Shown here: one piece after another, positions 8,560-17,075 of the stretch | How positions within the stretch are numbered: position 1 is the stretch's first letter | Layout of the letters: each line of letters begins with the position of its first letter | Assembly: GCF_014042365.1 (NCBI RefSeq) | Contig: NZ_JACEZS010000019.1 | Span: 1 to 64,000 of the forward strand | DNA: 64,000 bases | Source of the DNA: Rugamonas fusca | Lineage (GTDB): Bacteria; Pseudomonadota; Gammaproteobacteria; Burkholderiales; Burkholderiaceae_D | Reading direction: 5' to 3' | Translations under genes and position numbers: made by a program | The notes under the pieces: model-generated | What the model was told of the DNA's origin: nothing | Database searches by the model: none | The model's input: only the letters and a program-made list of their open reading frames with translations

Positions 8560-9306
8560 ATGAAAGAAGTTTTGCTCGTTACCGGCAGCGGCCGGGGGAT
8601 AGGTGCGGCCACGGCGCTGCTGGCCAGCCAGCGCGGCTACGCCGTCTGCATCAACTACCGTGCCGACGCCGGTGCGGCCGAGGCGCTGCGTGAGCGCATC
8701 GTGGCCGCCGGCGGCGAAGCTATCGCCGTGCAGGCCGACGTGGCCGTGGAGGCGGACGTGCAGCGCCTGTTCGCCACCATCGATGCGCAACTGGGGACCA
8801 TCACGGCCCTCGTCAACAACGTCGGCGTGCTGGAGCGGCAGTGCAAGCTGACGGAGATGTCGGTCGAGCGGCTGCACCGCGTGTTCACCACCAACGTCAT
8901 CAGCTACTTCCTGTGCTGCAAGGAGGCCGTGCTGCGCATGTCTACCGCGCGCGGCGGGCAGGGTGGGCGCATCGTCAACGTCTCGTCGGGCGCCTCGCGT
9001 GTCGGCTCGCCCAACGTCTACATCGATTACGCCGCTTCCAAGGGCGCCGTCGATACGCTGACGCTGGGCTTGTCGAAGGAAGTGGCGGCCGAGGGCATCC
9101 GCGTCAACTGCGTGCGGCCCGGCTTGATTTATACGGAAATCCACGCCAGCGGCGGCGATCCCGGCCGGGTCGAACGCATGGCCGCCACCGTGCCCATGCA
9201 GCGCGGCGGCCAGCCGGAAGAAGTGGCGGAAGCCATCCTGTGGCTGCTCAGCCCACAGTCGTCCTACGTCAGCGGCACCTTCATCGACGCCGCCGGCGCG
9301 CGCTGA
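8560..9306 (+). CDS. SDR-family oxidoreductase
   Basis: A 248-aa classical short-chain dehydrogenase/reductase. It has the nucleotide-binding motif TGSGRGIG (about residues 8-15), a NNVG variant of the usual NNAG, the catalytic Ser in NVSSGAS, and YAASK (Tyr and Lys about 159 and 163). Arg in INYRAD after the second strand suggests NADP(H) preference. The substrate is not evident; the closest style is YgfF-like or glucose-1-dehydrogenase-like SDRs. It follows dsbA and the small membrane gene by 18 bp and is probably in the same transcript. Confidence 0.85.
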   Translation: MKEVLLVTGSGRGIGAATALLASQRGYAVCINYRADAGAAEALRERIVAAGGEAIAVQADVAVEADVQRLFATIDAQLGTITALVNNVGVLERQCKLTEMSVERLHRVFTTNVISYFLCCKEAVLRMSTARGGQGGRIVNVSSGASRVGSPNVYIDYAASKGAVDTLTLGLSKEVAAEGIRVNCVRPGLIYTEIHASGGDPGRVERMAATVPMQRGGQPEEVAEAILWLLSPQSSYVSGTFIDAAGAR

Positions 9307-9335
9307 TCTTCAAACAAAACAGGTAGCTCCTTCAA

Positions 9336-9367
9336 GCGCCGGCCCGATTATCAAAAGGGGCCGGCGC
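9336..9367 (+). terminator. Strong hairpin after the SDR gene
   Basis: A perfect 10-bp stem (GCGCCGGCCC / GGGCCGGCGC) with a 12-nt loop lies 30 bp after the stop. There is no T-tract, so it may act as a 3'-end-stabilising or Rho-linked structure rather than an intrinsic terminator. Confidence 0.4.
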
Positions 9368-9425
9368 GCCCAGAATGCGGTTCGTGCGCTGTGCACTTGA
9401 CCTTCATTCTTGCGAGGAGCTGCCG

Positions 9426-10004
9426 ATGTCCCATTCCCACCTTTCCAATTCCCTCACGCTCGCCGGCCTGTTGTGCGCCGCACCGATGGCCGCCATGGTC
9501 GCTGTGCCTGCCGTGGCTGCGGTGGCCGATGTCGCCAGCCCGGCCGCCAACTTGCCCGCGCCGGCGCGCGTGTTCAGCGCTGCCACCACGCCGGAACTGG
9601 CAGCGGTGATGCTGGCCGCGCGCCGTTACGCCGCGTTCTGGAACAGTGGCGATCCCGCCTATGCGCAGCAAGCGCTGGCGCCCGGCTTCATCGACCGTAC
9701 CTTGCCGGAAGGCCGCGAACAGGGCACGGCCGGCCCGTTGCAGGCTTCCCGCAATTTCCGCGCCGCCGTGCCCGACCTGGCGGCGGAGGTGACGGACATG
9801 GTGGCTGCCGGTGACCGGGTGGTGGTGCGCCTGCATTTCACGGGCCACTTCACGGGCCAGTTCGGGCAGGTCAAAGGCCAGGGGCAGGCCATCGACTTCC
9901 AGGCGTTTGACCTGTACCGCGTGGCCGACGGCCGCATCGCCGACAACTGGCACCTGGAGGACAACCTGGCGCTGTTGCGGCAGATGGGCGTGATCCGTCC
10001 TTAA
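9426..10004 (+). CDS. Secreted SnoaL-like / ester cyclase domain protein
   Basis: A 192-aa protein with an N-terminal export signal (SNSLTLAGLLCAAPMAAMVAVPAVA) and a NTF2/SnoaL-like fold (VMLAARRYAAFWNSGDPAYAQQALAPGFIDRT, then VVVRLHFTGHFTGQFG and AFDLYRVADGRIADNWHLEDNLALLRQMG). Such proteins are a diverse group with hydrolase, isomerase or cyclase roles; no specific reaction can be given. GAGGAG 6 nt before the ATG fixes this start. Its stop overlaps that of the convergent lysR gene in a shared TTAA. The pairing suggests, but does not prove, regulation by the LysR protein. Confidence 0.8.
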   Translation: MSHSHLSNSLTLAGLLCAAPMAAMVAVPAVAAVADVASPAANLPAPARVFSAATTPELAAVMLAARRYAAFWNSGDPAYAQQALAPGFIDRTLPEGREQGTAGPLQASRNFRAAVPDLAAEVTDMVAAGDRVVVRLHFTGHFTGQFGQVKGQGQAIDFQAFDLYRVADGRIADNWHLEDNLALLRQMGVIRP

Positions 10005-10936
10005 ATCCTGAGCTGGCTGAAACGCTCTTGCAGAAATTCGGCCAGCAGCGCGATGCGCGGTGGCTGGAAGCGATGGCGGTGGTACAGCAGGTTGAGCGGC
10101 GCGCCGTCGGTGAAGTAATCGTCGAGCACCGTGCGCAGGCGGCCAGCGCGCAAGTCCTCGCCAATGTCGAGGATGGATTTCCAGGCGTAGCCCTGGCCGT
10201 CCACGGCCCAGCGACGCACCACTTCGCCATCATTGCTTTGCAGGTAGCGCCGCACGCGCACCGAGGCGGCGCGGCGTTTGCCGCCGGTGTTGTCCGTGTA
10301 GCGCCAGTCGTGCATGGGGCCGTGGGCCGTCGCCAGCACGATGGTGGGCAGTTCGGCCAGTTGCGCCGGCGTGTCGGGCACGCCGCAGCGCGCCAGCAGG
10401 GCCGGTGCGGCGCACACCACGCGCCGGCTGGCCGCCAGCGGCCGCGCCACCATGTCGCTGTCGGGCAGTTGGCCGTAGCGGATGGCCAGGTCGATATCGT
10501 CGCGCACCAGGTCGGCCGGGGTGTCGCTCAGCGTGAGCGCGTATTGGACCTCGGGGTGCAGCGCGCGGAATTGGGCCAGCATGGGCAGCAGCAGATTGCG
10601 TCCCAGGTCAGACGGCGCGGAGATGCTGACCGTGCCGCGCGCGGCGCCATCGCCGGCGCGCAGGCCCGCTTCGGCCTCCGCCATCAGCGCCAGCGCCTGT
10701 TCGCTGAAGTGGCGGTACACCTGGCCCTCCTCGGTCAGGCGCAGGCGCCGCGTGGTGCGCTCGAACAGCTTCGTTTGCAGCGATGTCTCCAGGCGCTGGA
10801 TGGCGGCGCTGGCGGCGGCCGGCGACAAGCCCTGGCAGCGCCCGGCGGCGGAAAAGCTGCCCAGCCGGGCGGCGTCGAGGAACAGGCGGATGGCGCCAAA
10901 GCGCTCCATGCCGCCCGCGTAGTGGATATCGTTCAT
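10001..10936 (-). CDS. LysR-family transcriptional regulator
   Basis: A 311-aa LysR-type regulator. The N-terminal winged helix-turn-helix is clear (MERFGAIRLFLDAARLGSFSAAGR...SAAIQRLETSLQTKLFERTTRRLRLTEEG), followed by a linker and a periplasmic-binding-like effector domain (GTVSISAPSDLGRNLLLPMLAQF, IDLAIRYGQLPDSDMVARPL). The start MNDIHYAGG is preferred because AGGAG lies 4 nt upstream. Effector and targets are unknown. The divergent neighbour is the RelB-like gene; the convergent neighbour is the SnoaL-like protein. Confidence 0.9.
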   Translation of the reverse strand: MNDIHYAGGMERFGAIRLFLDAARLGSFSAAGRCQGLSPAAASAAIQRLETSLQTKLFERTTRRLRLTEEGQVYRHFSEQALALMAEAEAGLRAGDGAARGTVSISAPSDLGRNLLLPMLAQFRALHPEVQYALTLSDTPADLVRDDIDLAIRYGQLPDSDMVARPLAASRRVVCAAPALLARCGVPDTPAQLAELPTIVLATAHGPMHDWRYTDNTGGKRRAASVRVRRYLQSNDGEVVRRWAVDGQGYAWKSILDIGEDLRAGRLRTVLDDYFTDGAPLNLLYHRHRFQPPRIALLAEFLQERFSQLRI

Positions 10937-11013
10937 GGTGCTCCTGTGCGAGTGCGCCATTCTACCGACGAATTGCGGGCCGGCTCAGGGGGCGACTCAG
11001 AAGCCTCTTATTT

Positions 11014-11042
11014 TTGTAATGTAATCCCAGTGTGACTACAAT
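11014..11042 (+). promoter_or_regulatory. Sigma-70 promoter of the RelB-like gene
   Basis: TTGTAA and TACAAT are separated by exactly 17 bp, 27 nt before the antitoxin start codon. A short inverted repeat TTGTA/TACAA spans both hexamers, a layout that would suit autorepression, which is common for antitoxins; that role is inferred. Confidence 0.65.
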
Positions 11043-11068
11043 TGCTCAAGAAAGACCAAGAGGACACT

Positions 11069-11338
11069 ATGGCTAACGCGGATACTTACGTACGTGCTCG
11101 CATCGACACCGACACCAAGAACCGTGCCGCTGAAGCGCTGGAAGCAATGGGATTATCTATTTCGGACGCAATTCGCCTACTGATGCTGCGCATAGCGGAT
11201 GAACGCCGCTTGCCATTTGAAGTTAAGGTCCCGAACGCAACGACCCGCAAGGCAATCGCCGAGCTGGAAGCCGGACAGGGCAAACGTTTTGCCAACGTGA
11301 CCGCGCTGATGGCCGACTTGGAGGCCGACGACGATTGA
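11069..11338 (+). CDS. RelB/DinJ-family antitoxin, no toxin gene adjacent
   Basis: An 89-aa protein with the ribbon-helix-helix N-terminus of RelB/DinJ antitoxins (VRARIDTDTKNRAAEALEAMGLSISDAIRLLMLRIADERRLPFEV), followed by an acidic C-terminal tail (ALMADLEADDD) of the sort that wraps a toxin. AGAGGA 5 nt upstream fixes the start. Normally a RelE/YafQ-type toxin overlaps or follows within a few bases. Here the next 150 bp contain no such frame and the next gene is a TonB receptor. It is therefore an orphan antitoxin, either a remnant or a stand-alone regulator. Confidence 0.85.
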   Translation: MANADTYVRARIDTDTKNRAAEALEAMGLSISDAIRLLMLRIADERRLPFEVKVPNATTRKAIAELEAGQGKRFANVTALMADLEADDD

Positions 11339-11450
11339 GGAATGACAGCGCCCAGCCGAAAAATGGGCGCGTGGCCACTGTCGCATTCTTGCTGAATTGT
11401 CATAAAAATGCCATGAATTCAACATAACGCGGTCATATTTGGTGGGTAGC

Positions 11451-11475
11451 GTTGCACGTTTTACCAACGTGTAAC
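11451..11475 (+). promoter_or_regulatory. 25-bp imperfect palindrome before the TonB receptor
   Basis: GTTGCACGTT and AACGTGTAAC are inverted repeats (9 of 10 bases) around TTACC, ending 25 nt before the receptor start codon. It could be a repressor operator or a leader hairpin. It does not look like a Fur box. Confidence 0.45.
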
Positions 11476-11500
11476 TTACATTTCCATAGTGACCGCCATC

Positions 11501-13771
11501 ATGACCCCGAATCGCGCCTTCCCCCGTAGCAAACTCGCCTCCCTCGTCGCTCTCGCCCTGGTGCACATGGGCGCCACCGCCGCCGATAGCTTGCCCGATG
11601 CCGAAGGCGCCGCCGCCGCTGCCGCCGTCGGCGCCACCGCCACCGCGACGGTGGTGGTCTCGGCCAAGGCCGGCGCCTACCGCGCCGATGAAACGGCCAA
11701 GGGATCGGCATCGTCCGTCGCGCCCACCCAGGCCAGCATGCAGGCGAGCGAACCGCAATCGATCATCACGCGCGAATTCATCGAACTGTCGGTGGCGCCC
11801 ACGGCCGAATACAGCCGCATCGTCAATATCGCGCCCAGCATGTCAGGCGATTCGGCCAATGGCCCCGGCCTGTCCGAAACCAAGACCACCATGCGCGGCT
11901 TTGGCGACGACCAGTACAACATCACCTTCGACGGCATCCCCTGGGGCGACACCAACAACCCGGCCCACCACTCGACCTCGTTCTTCCCCGGTTCCGTGAT
12001 CGGCGGCGCGGTGGTCGAGCGCGGCCCCGGCATGGCCAGCAACTTCGGCTACGCCACGTTCGGCGGCTCGATCAACCTGTACTCCAAGCAGGCCTCGAAG
12101 ACGCAGAGCGCCAGTGTGTTCGGCTCCGTCGGCACCTGGGGTACGGCGCTGCTGGGCGGCTCGTACGAAAGCGGGCGCCTGCGCGACTACGGCAACGCCA
12201 CCGTGCAGCTGAACTACCAGCACCTGAAGTCGGACGGCTACCTGACCGGCAACAGCATCAAGAGCGACAACTACTTCATCAAGTTCCAGCGCGCCATCGG
12301 CACCGACACGCTGGCCACGGTGGTGGCCACCGACAACGAGATCAAGTACGTCCAGCCCGATAATTCGAAGGGCCCGACGCTGTCGCAGATCGCCCAATTC
12401 GGCAGGAACTACAGCCTGAACGACGACCCCACCAGCTTCAACTACACGGGTTACAACCACACCACCAAGCACACGGACTTCAGCTACCTGCGGCTGGAAA
12501 CCAGCTGGGGCGACGGTGTGAACTCGGACAACCAGGTTTATACCTACGCCTACGACAACCAGACCATCTCGTCTAGCGACCCGACCGGCGCCACGCTGCC
12601 CGGCACCAAGGCTGGCGCGCCGGGCAACAAGGACATCCCCGGCATCGACAAGCAGAACAAGTACCGCGCGTACGGTGACATCTTCAAGCTGAGCAAACAG
12701 TTCGGCGACAGCATAGGCCGCGCCGGCTTCTGGTACGAATACTCGGATACGGACCGCCACCAGTACGACCTGGACCTGACGCTCAACGTGCGCGATCCGC
12801 GCGAAACCAAGCCCGCCCCCGTGACCTTCCCCAGCGTGCTGTTCGACCAGCAGTCCACCATCCGCAACTTCCAGCCCTTCGTCGAATTCGAGTGGGCCGC
12901 GACCGACAGCCTGACCGTCACGCCGGGCGTGAAGGCGGTGCGCATCACGCGTGCCGTGGACGCCGACGTGAACCAGAGCACGCGCCTGCCGCAGCACACC
13001 TCCGTCGATTACCACGCCACGCTGCCGTTCCTGACGGCCAACCAGCGCCTCGGCGCCGACCTCGCCGTGTATGCCCAATACGCCAAGGGCTTCCAGATCC
13101 CGGACCTGAAGTCGTTCTACATTGCCGACCCGACCCGCAACAGCAGCGATCCCCAGCTGTCCACCAACTACCAGCTGGGCGTGGTGGGCAAGCAGGACGT
13201 GCTGACCTGGGACGTGGACCTGTACCGCATCGACTTCACTAACAAGTACGTGTCGAACGGCCTCGGTGGCACGGCTGCGGCCTACGTCAACATCGGCGGC
13301 GTTACCTACAAGGGCGTGGAAGGGCAGTTGACCTGGGCCGTCGGCAATGGCCTGGCGCTGTATGCGAACGGCTCGTCCAACAAGGCCACGGCCAACGATA
13401 CGGGCAAGACCATCTCCGGCTCGCCCGACATGACGGCCGCGCTGGGCGCGCTGTACAACGCCGGCCCGTGGTCGGCGTCGCTGATCTACAAGCGCACCGG
13501 CGAAGTGCGCCAGGTCGACTACGATCCCGCCAAGCCGGCCGCCTACGACCAGTACCTGACGCCGGCTTATGGCAATACGGACCTGAGCGTGGCCTACCGC
13601 TTCCAGCATCCTGGCGCCGGCATCAAGACGCTCAAGCTGCAGTTCAACGTGTTCAACCTGCTCAACCGCCAGGAGTTCGTCTCCATCTCGCCGGGCAAGA
13701 CGGCGGCGTTCGACCAGTACATCAGCCAGGCGCCGCGCAGTGTCCAGCTGTCGGTCAAGGCTGACTTTTAA
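11501..13771 (+). CDS. TonB-dependent receptor, substrate unknown
   Basis: A 756-aa outer-membrane receptor: signal peptide to about residue 28 (LVHMGATAA), a plug domain (SIITREFIELSVAPTAEYSR, TTMRGFGDDQYNITFDGIPWGD, VVERGPGMASNFGYATFGGSINLYSK) and a barrel ending in VQLSVKADF with terminal Phe. The plug has SMSGDSANGPGLSETKTTMRG instead of the usual siderophore-type PG.R. The barrel sequence does not reveal a ligand. ATG at 11501 is used rather than the in-frame GTG at 11489. The stop is 10 bp from that of the convergent hlyD-like gene. Confidence 0.9.
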   Translation: MTPNRAFPRSKLASLVALALVHMGATAADSLPDAEGAAAAAAVGATATATVVVSAKAGAYRADETAKGSASSVAPTQASMQASEPQSIITREFIELSVAPTAEYSRIVNIAPSMSGDSANGPGLSETKTTMRGFGDDQYNITFDGIPWGDTNNPAHHSTSFFPGSVIGGAVVERGPGMASNFGYATFGGSINLYSKQASKTQSASVFGSVGTWGTALLGGSYESGRLRDYGNATVQLNYQHLKSDGYLTGNSIKSDNYFIKFQRAIGTDTLATVVATDNEIKYVQPDNSKGPTLSQIAQFGRNYSLNDDPTSFNYTGYNHTTKHTDFSYLRLETSWGDGVNSDNQVYTYAYDNQTISSSDPTGATLPGTKAGAPGNKDIPGIDKQNKYRAYGDIFKLSKQFGDSIGRAGFWYEYSDTDRHQYDLDLTLNVRDPRETKPAPVTFPSVLFDQQSTIRNFQPFVEFEWAATDSLTVTPGVKAVRITRAVDADVNQSTRLPQHTSVDYHATLPFLTANQRLGADLAVYAQYAKGFQIPDLKSFYIADPTRNSSDPQLSTNYQLGVVGKQDVLTWDVDLYRIDFTNKYVSNGLGGTAAAYVNIGGVTYKGVEGQLTWAVGNGLALYANGSSNKATANDTGKTISGSPDMTAALGALYNAGPWSASLIYKRTGEVRQVDYDPAKPAAYDQYLTPAYGNTDLSVAYRFQHPGAGIKTLKLQFNVFNLLNRQEFVSISPGKTAAFDQYISQAPRSVQLSVKADF

Positions 13772-13781
13772 GCGGTCTGGT

Positions 13782-14693
13782 TCAGCCGGCGCGGTGCTCG
13801 GGCTGCGCCTGTGCCGGCGCCGCCGCCGCCGGGTGGGCCCCGATCACCACCGTGCACGTGGTGCCGGCCACCAGCTCCAGCCCTGGCGGCACCTGGTCGA
13901 TGTGGATGCGCACCGGCACCCGCTGCGCCAGCCGCACCCAGTTGAAGGTCGGGTTGACGTCGGCCAGCAGCTCGTGGCCCGTGCCGGCGTCGCGGTCGGT
14001 GATGCCGTGGGCCACGCTCTCGATGTGGCCGCGCAGCGGTGTGTCGCCGCTCAGCATGCGCATCTCGACCGGGTCGTTGGGCCGCAGCAGCGGCAGCTTG
14101 GTCTCCTCAAAATAGCCCACCACGTAGAACGAGGCGCGGTCGATCACGGCCAGCTTGGGCGCGCCCACGGCGGCGAAGTCGCCCGTGTGTACGTTCAGGT
14201 TGGTCACGTAGCCCGTCACGGGGGCGCGCACCACGGTGCGCTCCAGGTTCAGTTGCGCCAGCCCGCGCGCGGCCTGCGCCGCCAGGTACTGGGCCGTGGC
14301 CGTGCCAGCCGCCGCTTCGGCCGTTTCGCGGCTTTCGGCCGAGATCACCGAACTGTCGAGACCCGCGCGGCGCCGCGCTTCCTGTGCGCGCCGGCCTCGT
14401 TCCACCTGCTGCGACGCCAGCACGGCGCTGGCCTGATCGAGCGCGCTGCGGTAGCGGGCCGGATCGACGACGAACAGCACGTCGCCCTGGCGCACCAGCT
14501 GGTTGTCGCGCACCCGCACTTCCGTCACGGTGCCGGCCACGTCGGCGCTGATGTTGATCACGTCGGCCTTGACCCGGCCGTCGCGGGTCCAGGCCGATTC
14601 CATGTAGTGGTCCCAGGCCAGGTGGCCGGTCCAGATGGCGCCGGCCAGCAGCAGCGCGGTCAGGGCAAAGCGAAACAGTTTGGATGCGCTCAA
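13782..14693 (-). CDS. HlyD-family periplasmic adaptor (AaeA/EmrA-like)
   Basis: A 303-aa membrane fusion protein: one N-terminal membrane anchor (LFRFALTALLLAGAIWTGHLAWDHYM), the biotinyl-lipoyl-like half motifs VINISADVAGTVTEVRVRDNQLVRQGDVLFVVDP and VRAPVTGYVTNLNVHTGDFAAVG, a helical hairpin between them, and a C-terminal beta-barrel. It joins the FUSC pump to the outer membrane channel. The start is taken as TTG at 14693 because GGGAG lies 7 nt upstream and it leaves a short cytoplasmic tail; upstream in-frame ATGs fall inside the DUF1656 gene. It is the last gene of the minus-strand export operon. Confidence 0.9.
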   Translation of the reverse strand: MSASKLFRFALTALLLAGAIWTGHLAWDHYMESAWTRDGRVKADVINISADVAGTVTEVRVRDNQLVRQGDVLFVVDPARYRSALDQASAVLASQQVERGRRAQEARRRAGLDSSVISAESRETAEAAAGTATAQYLAAQAARGLAQLNLERTVVRAPVTGYVTNLNVHTGDFAAVGAPKLAVIDRASFYVVGYFEETKLPLLRPNDPVEMRMLSGDTPLRGHIESVAHGITDRDAGTGHELLADVNPTFNWVRLAQRVPVRIHIDQVPPGLELVAGTTCTVVIGAHPAAAAPAQAQPEHRAG

Positions 14694-14728
14694 GGCGGTT
14701 CTCCCAGCGATAGTTGAGGTACAGCGGT

Positions 14729-14929
14729 TTATTGGTACAGCGTGACGATCAGCGCGCCGAAGATGCAGACCAGCAGGCAAAGCCGCACCAGCGCCGGATG
14801 CCATGCGCGCCGGTACAGGCCGGTGTGGCCCAGCACCCGATCGAGCACGCCTTGCAGCAGCAGGCTGGCGACGAACAGCGGCAGCAAGCTTGGCAGCAGC
14901 ACGCCGAAAATGGCGATCTCACGTGGCAT
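14729..14929 (-). CDS. DUF1656 (AaeX-like) small membrane protein
   Basis: A 66-aa protein with two membrane segments (IAIFGVLLPSLLPLFVASLLLQ and LVRLCLLVCIFGALIVTLY), the family that sits between FUSC pumps and HlyD adaptors in Aae-type systems. Its start overlaps the end of the FUSC gene by 11 bp, indicating translational coupling. Its function in export is not known. Confidence 0.88.
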   Translation of the reverse strand: MPREIAIFGVLLPSLLPLFVASLLLQGVLDRVLGHTGLYRRAWHPALVRLCLLVCIFGALIVTLYQ

Positions 14930-17060
14930 GGTATTGGTCTCCTGGTACTTGCGGCATCTGGTCCAGCAAGGAGGTGTAGATGGAATGCAGGTCCGTCAAC
15001 GCCATGCGCAGGCGCACCTGGCGCACCGGCGTGGCGTCGGCCAGCGCTGCCCGTATCGGCGGGCCGGCCTGCAGCACGGCGTACTGCACGGCCGCGCTGC
15101 TGGCGCGGTCCGGTGCGCGGAAGTAGGCGGCCAGCTGGTCCACGCACAGCTGCAGCGCGTTGCGCACGGCGCCCGCTTCGGTGGCGGCGATCAGCTGGCG
15201 CATCTCGATCACGGAATGGCCCAGCTCCAGCAGCGTCAAGCCCTGGCGCACGACGGCGCGCGCGGGCGCGCCCGGTGCGGGGCCGGCGGCGGCGTTCAGT
15301 TGGCTCAGCAGGTCGCGCACGCGGTGGTCGAAGCGGTGCTTGCGGCGGAACAGCGACCCTTTGCAGGTGGCCAGCGCCTCGCGCCACAGGGCGGTGGCGA
15401 TATGGTCCTTCTGGCCCATGGTGTGCTCGGGCAGCAGCACGGCGAAGATGGCCCAGGCCAGCGCCACGCCGATGGGCATGGCCAGCGTGTTGTTGAGGAA
15501 GACGGCGCCGTCATATTGCATCTGGTTCAGCGGCGCGATCACCTGGGCGGCGAACATGCTCATGCCCACGCCCACACCCGCGCGCCGCGCATCGGTGGTC
15601 ATATAGCTGCCCAGCGCGAACACGGGCAGGGCGGCCAGCACCAGCATCGGGTAGCCGCTGGCGCGCACCACCAGCAGGTATTCGGTCAGGAACGACAGCG
15701 GCCAGACCAGCAGGAAGCCGGCCAGCACCTGGCGCGTCATCGCGACGGGGCGTGGCGACGACGAGGCCAGCGCGCAGAAGATGGCCGTCATGATGATGGC
15801 ATTGGCCGCGTACGGCCAGGCCAGCCAGTACCACAGCGTGGCGCCGGCCAGCAGTGCGCCGGCCGCCCGCACGCCGCTGGCCAGCACGATGCCGGACGGC
15901 GTGCGCGGGCTGTAGGCCACGGGGTCGCTGACCTGCAGCTGGCGCTGCTGGGTCAGGCCGTGGTACAGGGCGGCGAAGGCGCCGATGTCGCGCACGAAGC
16001 GGTCCAGCAGTTCCAGCGCCGTGTCGAATGCGATCCGTTCGGCGCGCTCAGGCTGGAGCAGGTCCGCCTGGGCCTGCGCCTGGGCCGCCTGTTGTGCCAG
16101 GGCGGCGCGCACGTGCTCCATGCGCGCGCCTGCCAGGTCGCCGCGCAAGGCCGCCGCCACGGCCGCGTGCAGCGGTTCGATCAGGGCCAGCACGGGCGAG
16201 GGGGGATGGGCGCGCAGCCGGCGCAGCAGGCGGTGCAGCGTGTAGCAGGTGGTCAGCGCCGACATGAAGGCATTGTTGAAGGCGTGCAGCTGGCGCGTGT
16301 GCGCGCGGGCGTGGGCCGCTTCGAAGAAGGCCGCGGCGCGGCCCGATTCCAGCGCGGCGATGTCGGCCGCGAAGCGCAGGTGGTGCAGCTCGATCTGGGC
16401 CGGCGACAGGCTGTGTTCCAGCGTCTGCTGGCAGAACGCGATGAAGCTGTCGTAGCGCGCCTGCACCGTGCGCATCACCTGGCGCGACTGGTGGCGGGGG
16501 AACAGCACGTCGTGCACCACGGCCGCGCAGATCACGCCCAGCCCCACCTCCGTCACGCGGGTGACGGCCAGCGTGAACACGGTGGTGGGATGGTCGATGG
16601 CCGGCACGGCGATCATGCAGGCCGTGTAGCCGGCCAGCACGAAGCTGTACGATTGCTGGTTGCGGTGCATGGCCGAACCGGCCGTGCACAGGCCTATCCA
16701 CAGCGCCAGCGCCAGGAACAGCGCCACCGGCTGTTGCGGGAAGATGGCGACGATCAGCAGCGCGCTGGTGCAGCCGACCAGGGTGCCGAGCAAACGGTAG
16801 AAGGCTTTTTCGAGCACCATGCCGCTGCTGGGCAGGGCCAGGATGAAGGTGGTGGTCATCGCCGTGTTGGGCGAATCGAGGCCGAGGCGGAAGGCGATCC
16901 ACAGCGCGGAGAAAGCGGCCAGCATGGCCTTGGCGACGAAGATCCAGCGTTCGCCTTCGCTGGCGCGCCAGTCGCGCAGCTCCTTGATGAAACCCGCCGC
17001 CAGTTTTTTTTCCGCTCTGCTGGCCGGGTGGGGAAGGTCGGTGGCGGGAGCGGGGATCAT
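14919..17060 (-). CDS. FUSC-family inner-membrane exporter (AaeB-like)
   Basis: A 713-aa fusaric acid resistance/aromatic acid exporter family protein. It has the two-halves layout: an N-terminal membrane block (VAKAMLAAFSALWIAFRLGLDSP through AIDHP), a soluble middle (about 180-350), a second membrane block (from SGIVLASGVRAAGALLAGATLWY) and a soluble C-terminal part. With the HlyD adaptor, DUF1656 protein and NodT-type channel it would form a tripartite exporter for hydroxylated aromatic carboxylic acids or similar toxic organics. The marR gene ends 15 bp upstream, so it is co-transcribed and probably under that regulator. Confidence 0.9.
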   Translation of the reverse strand: MIPAPATDLPHPASRAEKKLAAGFIKELRDWRASEGERWIFVAKAMLAAFSALWIAFRLGLDSPNTAMTTTFILALPSSGMVLEKAFYRLLGTLVGCTSALLIVAIFPQQPVALFLALALWIGLCTAGSAMHRNQQSYSFVLAGYTACMIAVPAIDHPTTVFTLAVTRVTEVGLGVICAAVVHDVLFPRHQSRQVMRTVQARYDSFIAFCQQTLEHSLSPAQIELHHLRFAADIAALESGRAAAFFEAAHARAHTRQLHAFNNAFMSALTTCYTLHRLLRRLRAHPPSPVLALIEPLHAAVAAALRGDLAGARMEHVRAALAQQAAQAQAQADLLQPERAERIAFDTALELLDRFVRDIGAFAALYHGLTQQRQLQVSDPVAYSPRTPSGIVLASGVRAAGALLAGATLWYWLAWPYAANAIIMTAIFCALASSSPRPVAMTRQVLAGFLLVWPLSFLTEYLLVVRASGYPMLVLAALPVFALGSYMTTDARRAGVGVGMSMFAAQVIAPLNQMQYDGAVFLNNTLAMPIGVALAWAIFAVLLPEHTMGQKDHIATALWREALATCKGSLFRRKHRFDHRVRDLLSQLNAAAGPAPGAPARAVVRQGLTLLELGHSVIEMRQLIAATEAGAVRNALQLCVDQLAAYFRAPDRASSAAVQYAVLQAGPPIRAALADATPVRQVRLRMALTDLHSIYTSLLDQMPQVPGDQYHAT

Positions 17061-17075
17061 GGCGGTGTTTGTCGT

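Noticed and set aside
11339-11488. RelE/YafQ toxin gene after the antitoxin
   Set aside because: No frame of 70 or more codons with toxin motifs exists here in any of the six frames.
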